From: Onthophagus taurus | Taxonomy: Eukaryota > Arthropoda > Insecta > Coleoptera > Scarabaeidae | Direction of reading: 5' to 3' | NCBI RefSeq assembly: GCF_036711975.1 | Contig: NC_091966.1 | Coordinates: forward strand, 31,441,501 to 31,505,500 | Length of the DNA stretch: 64,000 nucleotides | Shown here: positions 1 to 9,519 of the stretch, piece by piece | Position numbering within the stretch: the stretch's first letter is position 1 | Layout of the letters: every line of letters starts with the position of its first letter | Notes under the pieces: model-generated | The model's database searches: none | The model's input: the letters and a program-made list of their open reading frames with translations, nothing else | Told to the model about the DNA's origin: nothing | Made by a program: the position numbers and the translations under genes

Positions 1-196
1 TATTACGAATAATTAATTTATAGGTTGCGTTTAAATGTTACTTAATTTTTCTTTGTTGTATTTAATACATCAGTATATTTAAATATACATAAATGTTATC
101 GCTTATAAATAGAATCCAACTCGAGTTATTCCCCAAGTTGCACTATTCTTGTTCTAGTTTTAATTGTTGTATATTTTTATTGAACTAAAAGTAGAA

Positions 197-276
197 CTAA
201 CACTAGACCTACAACTAGAAACATTCGGGCGTCTCTTAAGACGGCTAAACCCGAATGATTCTAGTTCTAGTGTTAG
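197..276. repeat. Small foldback repeat built of CTAGTTCTAG-type units
   Basis: The left arm (197-229) contains AACACTAGACC and ends in ATTCGGG. The right arm (250-276) starts with CCCGAAT and ends in TTCTAGTGTTAG, so the two fold into an imperfect hairpin around an about 20-nt centre. The same ACTAGAACTAAC-type units make up the large palindrome at 9,952-10,225, so this is probably a smaller or decayed member of that foldback family. The predicted 73-residue reading frame here is an artefact of the repeat. Confidence 0.6.
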
Positions 277-476
277 CCCTTTCTTCCCTGTTTTAATCCA
301 TGATATCGAGGTTTTTACTAGTTATGGAACGGATAGTGATTTTGCGAAAAGCCGGATACCGGATATTCGATATCGGATATTTTAATAAGAAAGCGGATAA
401 GATATGTCAACTTATTTGGATCCAAGATACAAAATGAACTTTTTTGATGTTGATTTAACTAACAAAGCAACTCTAA

Positions 477-1705
477 AAAGAGGATACTTTAATTAATAAA
501 TGGCGATATTTCCACAAGAACTCTTCAAGAAATGAATTTTATAGCGAATTTTGAAAGTTATCGATGAAAATTTCAACATCGAAAATTTTATCAAAACTTC
601 AAATATTATTTTCTCAAAAACTAAAAGTTACTTTTCAAAACGGGTTGGTTCATTGGAAAGAGAACACTTTTATTAACACTTTGAGAAATTTTCATACTCA
701 TATTCCAAGAAGTGGATTTTATACGAATTTTTAAAACTTAATCGGCGAAAATTGCAAATTTGAAAAAATTGTCGATTATTTCAAAAATATATTTCTCAAG
801 AACTAAAAGTGATTTTTTAAAACGGCTTTTTGCATTAAAACGGGACACTTTAATTAATAATTGGTGATATTTCCACAAGGATCCTTCAAGAAATTAATTT
901 TATAGCGAATTTTGAAAGTTATCGATGAAACTTGCAACATCGAAAATTTTATCAAAATTCAAATATTGTTTTCTCAAAAACTAAAAGTTATTTTTCAAAA
1001 CGGGTTGGTTCATTGGAAAGAGGACACTTTTATTAACACTTTGGAAAATTTTCATCCTCATATTCCAAGAAATGGATTTTATGCGAATTTCTTAAACTTA
1101 ATCGGCGAAAATTGCAAATTCGAAAAAATTGTCGATCATATCATAAATTTATTTCTCAAGAACTGAAAGTGATTTTTCAAAACGGATTTTTGCATTAAAA
1201 AGAGGATACTTTAATTAATAATTGGTGATATTTCCACTAGGATCCTTCAAGAAATTAATTTTATAGCGAATTTTGAAAGTTATCGATGAAAATTGCTACA
1301 TCGAAAATTTTATCAAAACTTCAAATATTTTTTTCTCAAAAACTAAAAGTTATTTTTCAAAACGGGTTGGTTCATTGGAAAGAGGACACTTTTATTAACA
1401 CTTTGAGAAATTTTCATACTCATATTCCAAGAAGTGGATTTTATACGAATTTTTAAAACTTAATCGGCGAAAATTGCAAAATTCGAAAAAATTATCGATT
1501 ATTTCTAAAATTTATTTCTCAGAAACTGAAAGCGATTTTTCAAAACGGCTTTTTGCATTAAAAAGAGGATACTTTAATTAATAATTAATGATATTTCCAC
1601 AAGGATCCTTCAAGAAATTAATTTTGTAGCAATTTTTGAAAATTATCGATGAAAATTGCAACATCGATAATTTTATCAAAACTTCAAATATTATTTTCTC
1701 TTCTT
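477..1705. repeat. Satellite array, ~360-bp period, each unit a 180-bp dimer
   Basis: The block ACTTTAATTAATAA recurs at 486, 846, 1208 and 1571, giving periods of 360, 362 and 363 bp and about 3.4 copies. Inside each unit CTCAA(A/G)AACT(A/G)AAAGT occurs twice, about 180 bp apart, followed by related but diverged sequence (one half with CAAAACGGGTTGG, the other with AAAACGGCTTTTTGC). The array is therefore an A-B dimer satellite. It ends abruptly near 1,705. Short open frames in the array carry the period and are not genes. The stretch from 1,705 to 2,320 shows nothing I can assign. Confidence 0.85.
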
Positions 1706-2399
1706 TGGTTACAAACATTGGTAATAAAAGTATTTTCAATGTGGATGAATATTTCAGATAAAAGTCCTGGGAGGGCCTTCAGTAATCTTATAGTAGTTGT
1801 GATCAAAAGAGCAGTAGTTCTGTGTAACAACATGTTTCAAAATTGTATTCAAATGCATCACCATAGTATTGTTGTTAAAAATTTTTCAAAAATATGTGAT
1901 GTTAAGTGAAGCGTATATTCTATAGGAATATTCAAAGGAAATAAGGACTTTATTGTTAAGTTCACAATTCCTGGTAGGTATTTTGAATGAATTGTAGTGA
2001 ATCAGATATGGAAAATTTAGGGTGGAACTCAATAAGCTTGAAAACGTTGAACATAAAATTAACTAACTTTGAAGTAGAAGCTTTACTAAAGGAAATAATA
2101 GGTATCGGTATGCCTTCTTTATGAATTTTGGGTGAATTTACATTACTTATTTTACTACATTGTACGCTTCTGTAGTTTATGTAAATTATTTAATAAGAAA
2201 CTTTCACAACCAAATGTTACTGAAGTCGTGTGATTTATTTTTAATGTTATGACAGTAAGTTGTAAATATATTACTTTTTCTACTTATTTTATATTCGAAT
2301 ATATGTCATATGATATGTTTTTTAACGTAGATTCGGCTGATGAAGAGTAGAACACTGTTCGAAACCGGTTCCGAATAAATATATTATTTTAAAGCAAGT

Positions 2400-2660
2400 A
2401 AGAAGTTTTTTTACAAGTTCTTTTGAAACATTGAAATTGAAACTTGCGACACAGATCATAAATATAGGAAGAAAGAACGGGACAAGATTGACTAGTGAAA
2501 AGGACCAAGGATAAATCGACGCTAGATAAACGAAGTCTAGGACGACCAAGGAAATAATTGAGAGACAATTTGCGCACAGAATAAGTTTTAATGTTCTTTT
2601 TGAAACTACAAGGCTGAATCGAAAACCGCAAGACTCTATAGCTACCGAAATTCATTACAT
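2400..2660 (+). pseudogene. Possible 3' tail of a decayed RTE-like retrotransposon
   Basis: Around 2,530-2,570 a broken plus-strand reading gives LGRPRK followed, after a stop, by LRDNLR. This resembles the Gly-Arg-Pro-Arg-Lys-Arg-Trp tail typical of insect non-LTR retrotransposon proteins, and a clear example of that tail is present at about 19,460. No longer frame survives. The assignment rests on this short motif only. The stretch 2,660-3,455 contains nothing I recognise. Confidence 0.3.
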
Positions 2661-3455
2661 AACAAAGTCACATTCACTATTTTCAATATTTTTGATTATA
2701 ATGAAATAAAATAATTTCGCAAACAGGTTTTCTTTCATTTCTCAAATTCTACAGTTCACATTTTTATATATTGACTTTTTTGATCCATTCGAAACCAATA
2801 GTTGGAATTATTCAGAAAAAATTATACTCAATATAAGCCTATAGTATTATTAAAAATTTCATGAGTCTAAAAAATATTTATGAAAGTAATAAACCTTAAT
2901 TGAATTTAAACCTTGATATTAAGATCGATAATTTTAATTGAATGCTCAAAAAAAATCAACGAATTGGTAAAAAAACACTTAAAAATTTATTGATGTAATC
3001 TTAACCGTAAGAAATTGATTAAAATCTAATTTATTTGGAAGGAAAGAATCCGATGAAATCTTTTAATAGATCGTAACTTATTTGATTGTGACTCATCGTT
3101 TCGATAAAGTTCTTCCGTTTGATATCTAAAAAAGCGTTGTCCTTTCCTTCAATTGGATATGGTTGTTATTTTTATGGACAGGGTTATTGTTCTCCTTTTT
3201 AAAACATCATTATAAGCAATGAATAATAATTTCATAGCTACCATAAAAATAAATGGTACACAAAAAATATTTTTAGATTATTTACTTAACGTATTTTACA
3301 GACTAAAAAATAAACGCTTTGGAATCAAACAGTCTTCACTTCGTTCTTAAATAGACTTTAACCTTGTCTCATTTTTTTCTGAATTTCAAGGTCTCATTGC
3401 TCAGCTATTAAAAGCAAGACATATGACCCACTTGTAAAACTAAGTCTGTAAGATA

Positions 3456-3461
3456 TTTATT
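3456..3461 (-). terminator. Polyadenylation signal of the COA1-like gene
   Basis: TTTATT on the plus strand reads AATAAA on the minus strand, about 48 nt beyond the stop codon of the COA1-like gene. Position and hexamer fit a normal poly(A) signal. Confidence 0.55.
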
Positions 3462-3508
3462 CGTCTTAAAAAGAAAATGTATTTGCTAATTGTATTTAGA
3501 TAAAGAAA

Positions 3509-3925
3509 TTACAAGACATTTTTAACATCAACCCCACCACTTATTAATAATCTTCGCTCTGGTTCATCTTTTAAGCCTAATTCGATACGACTAATCTTCC
3601 ATGGTTTATCAATTCCTTCACGATCAGCCCAAAAATAAACTGTCCCTCGTTGCTTAGTACCACTAACCGGTACTTCATATTGTGCTGCAAGATCTTTGGT
3701 GTAATTTTTCTCTGTATTCCCAATATCAACTAATTTATCTTTTATAGGTTCTCCTAATAATTCAACAGCTCCTTTATGGGCACGTACAATTTTAAAGGTG
3801 GCTCTATACGGTTCAAATTCGCACACTCTCTTATTCACTTGCCATCGATATGCTAAACCCATCGTAACTGTTAAAATTCCACCAACCGAAGCCAATTTTA
3901 CCAATGCCATATTACTCGGAAACAT
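3509..3925 (-). CDS. COA1: COA1-like mitochondrial cytochrome c oxidase assembly factor
   Basis: Intact single-exon frame of 138 aa, close to the usual length of animal COA1 (about 140-146 aa). Residues about 6-26 form one hydrophobic segment followed by a basic stretch, as expected for a small inner-membrane protein with a single N-terminal anchor. The rest matches the family pattern: an 'ELLGEPI' stretch, then 'YEVPVSGTKQRGTVYF' and 'WKISRIELGLKDEPERR', corresponding to the conserved IPVSGSKSEG and LDEVFLELKDG regions of vertebrate COA1. The known role is an early step of complex IV biogenesis linked to the MITRAC intermediate. It is head-to-head with folliculin, with 337 bp between the starts. 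A second Met at residue 6 is an alternative start. Identification is from remembered family patterns, not a search. Confidence 0.75.
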   Translation of the reverse strand: MFPSNMALVKLASVGGILTVTMGLAYRWQVNKRVCEFEPYRATFKIVRAHKGAVELLGEPIKDKLVDIGNTEKNYTKDLAAQYEVPVSGTKQRGTVYFWADREGIDKPWKISRIELGLKDEPERRLLISGGVDVKNVL

Positions 3926-4262
3926 TTTTATGCTAAAAATAAAACAATTAATTAAAAAAAAATTTAATATTTATTATTTTAAATCGCAAAATCCACTTTA
4001 ACAAAATCATAACCTAAAAATGTATTTACATAACCTAAAAATAACAAAAATGATATTTTTACCTATAATTACGAATTAAATTTACTCGAAGATTATGTAA
4101 TACCGCTTAAATCAATTTTTGTTATGCAAAGAAAATTATATTACTTTTAAAATACCTTTTTATAATTTACAAACGACTTGTATTGCTTAACCTCAAAATT
4201 TATTTACATAACCTCAAAATAAAAACGAAAGTGTTCATTTTAACGACTTCGAAAGTGTTTAA
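3926..4262. promoter_or_regulatory. Bidirectional promoter of COA1-like and folliculin genes
   Basis: The 337-bp space between two divergent start codons must hold both promoters. It contains a duplicated block: AACCTAAAAATGTATTTACA near 4,012 followed by ATAACCTAAAAATAA, and AACCTCAAAATTTATTTACA near 4,190 followed by ATAACCTCAAAATAA. Each block carries two AACCT boxes. The same box, as AGGTTATG, recurs in the other divergent promoter at 12,601-12,967. No TATA box is placed convincingly for either gene, which fits housekeeping promoters. Confidence 0.6.
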
Positions 4263-5465
4263 ATGGATGGAATATTAGCTTTGGGGCATTTTTGTGAATC
4301 CCACGGACCCTGTGTAATTTTGTGTACGCAAAAAGCGGAAAACCCTCCCAAAAATCAAGCTCCTCACGCTTTAACTGTACCTTGGTGCGATTCTTGCCAA
4401 TCAATCTTTTTAAATCAAGCACTTGTTAGTAAAAATGAGAAAGGATATTATGTAACGACCCGAACACCTTTACAACAAGATTTAGCCTTTCTTCTAAAAC
4501 AAGCTGTTGTTCGTAGTTTAAGTTGTGAAGAAGAAACGAGTGGAGAAGGATCTCCTATTTATTTTGGGGACCACGAACGTGGACACGTTTTAGCGCGGAC
4601 TTTTACACTTCAAGATTCTTTAGCAAGAGGGTTTTATCGTAAATATACTATTTTAATGTTAATGAGAGACAAAGTACATTTATTGAATGTTTGGCCGGTT
4701 CTTGTGAAACATATAAAAGAGATTGTGAGGGATTTAAAAAAAGATGCTGCTAAAATAAATGATGCTGAACAAGAAAAGAGGCCTCAAAGGGCTGTTAGGC
4801 AAGCTCAAGGGTCTCCGAGTACAACAGGAAGATCTTTATCTGAATTAACAGGTCGCCCAGCAGTTTTTGCACATTTACACTTGTGGTTTGCTTGGTTATT
4901 AAGTGGATCTTTAGCTGAGGAAAGAAGGAAGACGCCTTTAAGTATTCCTAATGTGTCTCCTTCACCATTATTAAGAAGTTATTTAAAAAATTTAGGAGAT
5001 GAAACTTTTAAGGTTGGTTTATATTGTGTTTTAACCGGCATAAACTTAATTACAGAATCATCACTCTTGGATGCTTTCAAAAGTTTATTACCGTGTGAAT
5101 TTTTGGTGAGCAGTAATCAATATTGTAGTATAATAAAAAGTGATGAAAAATACGAAGTGAAATGGGATGAAGAATTACCTAATAAATTACCAACTTTAAT
5201 TATGAACATTATGAAATCTTTGGATAATAAACATTTACCCGATTCAGTTTTAAAGACACAATTAAATTGTTTAATTGTACAGTGGAGGAATATTGTTAAT
5301 ACTTTAGCAAGACCTCCAAGTATTAATTTAGAATTTTTACAATCGTTGGGAATACAAAAGTTTGATCTTCCACTTTTATTGTTTTGGATTACAGGGTTAT
5401 GCAATGAAAATAAAGCTATTGTATTAAAGGAACAATTAAATAAGTATTTAGGTTGTAATAAATGA
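4263..5465 (+). CDS. FLCN: Folliculin (FLCN) homologue
   Basis: Intact 400-aa single-exon frame, shorter than human folliculin (579 aa) mainly through compact linkers. The N-terminal longin-type half has 'LGHFCESHGP' (residues 7-16), 'CDSCQS' (42-47), 'VVRSLSCEE' (82-90) and 'PIYFGDHERGH' (98-108), all matching conserved folliculin stretches. 'DSLARGFYRKY' (118-128) aligns with the human segment holding catalytic Arg164. The equivalent here is Arg122, so the arginine finger used to stimulate RagC/D GTP hydrolysis is kept. The C-terminal DENN-like half ends with 'LLLFWITGLCNENK', like the human 'LLKFWMTGLSKTYK'. The role is as a lysosomal Rag GTPase-activating protein with FNIP, regulating mTORC1 and TFE/MITF factors. 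The first ATG after the divergent promoter is used. Confidence 0.88.
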   Translation: MDGILALGHFCESHGPCVILCTQKAENPPKNQAPHALTVPWCDSCQSIFLNQALVSKNEKGYYVTTRTPLQQDLAFLLKQAVVRSLSCEEETSGEGSPIYFGDHERGHVLARTFTLQDSLARGFYRKYTILMLMRDKVHLLNVWPVLVKHIKEIVRDLKKDAAKINDAEQEKRPQRAVRQAQGSPSTTGRSLSELTGRPAVFAHLHLWFAWLLSGSLAEERRKTPLSIPNVSPSPLLRSYLKNLGDETFKVGLYCVLTGINLITESSLLDAFKSLLPCEFLVSSNQYCSIIKSDEKYEVKWDEELPNKLPTLIMNIMKSLDNKHLPDSVLKTQLNCLIVQWRNIVNTLARPPSINLEFLQSLGIQKFDLPLLLFWITGLCNENKAIVLKEQLNKYLGCNK

Positions 5466-5571
5466 TATTATATATGTAAAAAAAAATGTAAAAGACAAAT
5501 TGGCAACTTGGTTTTTAACTATTAAAAGATGAAATTGTGATTTTAAGTTCTATTAAGTTATCTATTATTTA

Positions 5572-5577
5572 AATAAA
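5572..5577 (+). terminator. Folliculin poly(A) signal, also the left copy of a target-site duplication
   Basis: AATAAA lies 107 nt past the folliculin stop codon and directly abuts the left end of the long-inverted-repeat element that starts at 5,578. The same hexamer is found immediately after the element's right end (11,394-11,399). Confidence 0.6.
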
Positions 5578-5912
5578 ATACTGGTACATAAACATATTTA
5601 TTGAAATGCATTATTATAGAGCTCATTTGCAATTGATTAAGCCAAATATGTCTTATACAAAGTTCAATAGTTTAGGAATTATTTCAATTTTTTGTTTTTT
5701 GTACATTTTCAGTATATACTCAAATATTAATACAAATATTGGAATTTAGAGTTTAATAATAGTTTCTTTGGCAACATATTAGATAGACTACACTTTAATA
5801 CACATTTTAAGTTGAAAAATATTGTCAATATTTCGATTGTTTAAAAATACTGGATAAAAATGTTTTGTGACTTAAGATAATTTTTAAACAAATTAATTTT
5901 TTATGAGCGTCT
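5578..5912 (+). repeat. Left terminal inverted repeat of the 5.8-kb element
   Basis: 335 bp that match the reverse complement of 11,101-11,393 along the whole length, with scattered substitutions, an 8-nt loss at the tip and about 40 extra nt in the middle. The inner boundary is sharp after TTTTTTATGAGCGTCT. Confidence 0.85.
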
Positions 5913-7266
5913 GATATATAGTAGAATCCTACTAGACTATTTAGTCTTGGTAAAAACTGATCATACCTCCTTCAATGTTTGTAAAAAAATTTTAATTCTG
6001 TTCAAAAAGTGCTATTTTTCATGATTGAAACTGATTATTAAACACTTAATCAATTTCTGGTCAAAGAGAGCTATATTTCATATTAGTGTCGGTTAGGAAG
6101 ATAAGTTCTGTTCAAAAAAGACTATTTCCTTGATTTCTATGCGGTATTCGTTACGTATTTTCCATTCAAGTTGTCAACAAAACACAGCTTTTATTATACT
6201 CTATGACAAGTGTTAAGATAGTATTATCTGTGGTGTCAAGATTCTCCCGCGCGGATATTTCGTCGATTAGTTTATCGATTTTAACAAATTCATTTAAAAA
6301 TTCTATAAAACCCGACTGAAACATGGATGTACGTGCCCTAAATAGTGGTGTAAGACAAAAAATACGAAAAGATCTCTCCACCTATCGTAAAAAGTAAGTG
6401 CCTTTGGTACTCTTATTTGTTTGTGTACGAATATTGTGTTTTCAGTTGGTTTCCGCATATGACTTCATTTTATTTTTCAGAAAATATACAAGCAATCACC
6501 CTCTTTATATCAACTTCTACGCTACATGCAAGCATAGATTCAAAAATTCAAGAACAGGAAACGTTTAAAATTACGACAGTCGAACAAGACATCTTTTTAG
6601 CAAGGCTTTTGGGCCATTCAGAACCCAAATCTAGGAAATCTAGGTCCTGTACAAGAAATAAAGAAGTAATAAAATGTCAAGGCACGAAGATGCAAAGAGT
6701 TTTCAATGTTTCAAGAAAAAGGCTCCAAAATTTGAATGAAGTATTGATACAAGGTAGAGTACGTAAAGAAAAACGCGATGGTGATAGGAAGTCAAATAAA
6801 ACAAAGGATAAAAAAGACAGTCTTAGAAAGTTTTTGTATAATCTACCAGCCAGTAAAAGCCACTACAACCGAAATAAAAGCAAACGCATATATTTATCTT
6901 CAGAATTAAATTCCAAAAAAACCAAGACAATATTATTGTGATTCGGTCACAGGTGATCTCAAAGTTTCATGTACAATGTTTTATGAAATTTTTTACAAAG
7001 AATACAACATTAGTTTTAAAAGCCCTGCAAGATGTCTGTGGTACTTGAATTCTTTGGAAAAATTAAATAAAACTTGAAAAAAATCCTGAAAAAAACAACA
7101 ATTAATGGTGAAGAAAAAGATTTACTCTATGAGGGCCAATGCATTTTATGCTATGGTTCTTCAGGATGTGCCTGACAGTATAAGTTTGTGTTTTGATATG
7201 GAAAAAGTGCAACCGTTACAAAAAAAAACCCTATACAAGATGCATACCATTCTAAAGAAATAAGTT

Positions 7267-8578
7267 TATACATGTGTCTCACGTAACTGGTTCGTTAAAA
7301 CTTTTTCAGTTTCCACTATTCGTTGAGATTTGAAATTTTGGTAGCATGGGTTGTTCATTCGGAACATTCGATCTAAAATATATTCAAGATGGCCGCCACT
7401 TCCGATCTATCGGAAGTAGACCATAACTTCGTTATTTTAAATGGAATGCTATAGTTTTTATTACACCGTTTAATTCTACGTAAAAAATAGGTTGACTTTG
7501 ATAGCAGTTATTGGTACCTAGCATTTTTCGTTTTCGCGTTATTTTGGTTTTAAGCTTTTTTTGGTAAATTTCAACATGCTCTTTAAATCATCTCTCAGCC
7601 AAGGTTCATTCAAAGAAGATCTACATTGGCAGGATTACTGTTCAGATGCTGTCAAATAGGTCAAAAATTGAATTACTGTTTCTCCATATTCAATGGCGAG
7701 AAAATTGAAAATTTTAAATAGAACGCCCCATATTTGTTTAGCCTATCAGAAAGGGAATGTAATTCTCTACAAATTATCTATCAACATTTTTATATTTTTA
7801 TACCTATTTATTGTAGTTTGCCTCATATTGGGAAATTTATTAAAACGTGCACGAAATGCTGGCTTTTTTATTAGAAAGGTATGGCCTCTAATAAAAAAAA
7901 AACGGTTTCCTGCATTTTCTGTATGTTTTGATAAATTTCCCAATATGAGAGAAACTACAATAAATAGGTATAGGAATGTTTATAGATAAATAGTAGAGAA
8001 AAAAAATTTTAGATTTTCTCGCCATTGAATCGTTCGAATATTAGTTTAGAATGGCGCAAGTTTTGTATAAGTTTTTTTATATATCACCGCTAGATTTAGT
8101 TAATGAAAATACGGCTAGTGAACACTATTTAAAGAAAGAGACCTATAATATAAAGAATTTAACGTTTTACGTAGATCAAATCATAACCTATAAGGTTTGA
8201 TCGCGATTCCCGCTAAATTTGGCTGTTTTTCTCCTGCAATCATATAAAATTATGTAGTTTACGTTTGTGTGATGTGAGATAACATGGAAAGAAAAATGTT
8301 AAAGCTGAATATCTCTAGGAGACATTTTCATAGATTGGTAAACGTATTTACATTTCAGAAATAATTCAAAACCGTTAATGAAACATTTTAGTAATGTACC
8401 GTAATTGTCACCCGTATGTTGCAAAAACGTTTCAATGAAATATTACAAGGGCCAGACATTAGCAGTTTCAGACACGTTTCAACTATGTTTCAGAAATATG
8501 TCGAAGAAACATTTCATGTTTCAATAATATGTATCTGAAACGCAAATTTGTTTATTGGGACGTGAGACAACCTGTATA
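7267..8578. mobile_element. 1.3-kb non-coding element with TATACA...TGTATA ends, inserted in the DUF7869-type gene
   Basis: The left end TATACATGTGTCTCACGT (7,267) and the reverse complement of the right end, TATACAGGTTGTCTCACGT, agree at 16-17 of 19 positions. AGTT flanks both sides (7,263-7,266 and 8,579-8,582), consistent with a 4-bp target duplication. The element splits a protein-coding remnant that continues on both sides. Inside are a 100-bp block also present near 49.2 kb, a large hairpin at 7,690-8,028, and a cluster of GTTTCA/TGAAAC words at 8,380-8,545. It encodes no recognisable protein; the 98-residue frame over the hairpin is not a gene. Confidence 0.6.
7690..8028. repeat. Long inverted repeat (hairpin) of about 340 bp
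   Basis: CAATGGCGAGAAAAT at 7,691 pairs with ATTTTCTCGCCATTG at about 8,013-8,027. Further in, ATACCTATTTATTGTAGTTT pairs with AAACTACAATAAATAGGTAT, and CATATTGGGAAATTTAT pairs with ATAAATTTCCCAATATG. The arms are about 160 nt each, with a short centre near 7,880. The structure looks like a foldback MITE. Confidence 0.75.
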
Positions 8579-9519
8579 AGTTATGTGTTGTAACATTGAA
8601 TTCAAAAAATCACACATTCTTTACATGGTTAGAAACACAATATGGAAGAGGGTCAGTTGAAGTAGGATCTGCATTATTCAACTATTTAAAGGACTTGGAA
8701 ATATCTACAAATGTAAAAACTATATGATTGTTTTGTGATGGGGGCAGAACAAAAATAGTCATATTATTCATATCCTAATACATTTTAAACAAATGACCCT
8801 CCAACATAAAAGAAATAACATTAACATTGGTTTTTGGCAGATTAGAGAAAGATATCAAGAAACACACTTCCTGAACCATATTATGAAATTTATAGAAAAC
8901 ATTTGACATTGAAAGTTTTGAAAGAAAACTGGGCTCTGTATGATATCTAAGATCTTGAACAATATTATAAGAAAGTACTAGATATCCGTTCAGTAAAGAG
9001 AATTATTTTAAAAAAATCTCGACGATCTGGTTGCAATATTTACACCCACGACACATCGTTTAGAAGCAAATAAAGTGCCAATTAATCTTCTAAAGCGAGG
9101 TAAGCGCCATTGCCAAACTATTGCACAATGAGACCTCAAGGTATAAACGGGAAGAAAAAGAAAATGTAGCTAATTTACTCGTCAATCAGAATATAAGTAA
9201 ATATTCATGTCTGTTTTTTTTGTTTACCCTTAACCTATCCTTTTTCCTCTATGCATTCATAATAAAAAATTGCTGTATATCCAATGTTCTGTTCATAAGG
9301 TGCTATTTCCATTTTTTAATGTTAATTATTTATTTATTATTTTTAGTATGGAAATAACCCCTCTTCAACAGACGCTCCTCAATTATAATCTAACAATTAT
9401 ACAAATGTTTTACATTTAGCCAGTGGTAGCAGGACATTTCATCTCTTATTAGTAGCCATAGAATGTTGAGAGTGTTTTAGTTAATATTGTTTGTTTTTAT
9501 TTGAATTTAATTTTTGCGT

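Larger units (their letters stand above)
6417..9395 (+). pseudogene. DUF7869-type multicopy insect protein, broken and interrupted
   Basis: Two blocks belong to one protein. Block one, about 6,560-7,262, contains 'MQRVFNVSRKRLQNLNEVL', 'KKDSLRKFLYNLPASKSHYN' and 'SKRIYLSSELNSKK', then after stops and shifts 'SCFDMEKVQPL'-like sequence. Block two, about 8,583-9,395, contains 'GRGSVEVGSALFNYLKDLEI', 'LFCDGGRTK' (family FCDGCGGQNKN) and 'FGRLEKDIKKHT'. The order and motifs are those of a protein family found in many copies in insect genomes, which I remember as DUF7869. Aspartates in 'CFDMEKVQPL' and 'LFCDGG' and the later 'FGRLEK' could be catalytic, but this is unproven. It is broken by stops, frameshifts and the insertion 7,267-8,578. 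It lies inside the long inverted repeats at 5,578 and 11,393 and is the best candidate for that element's own gene. Confidence 0.72.

Noticed and set aside
9121..9357. 78-codon frame with hydrophobic end
   Set aside because: It reads through the last exon-like part of the DUF7869-type remnant and an apparent intron remnant ending TTTTTAG; the hydrophobic stretch is translated intron.
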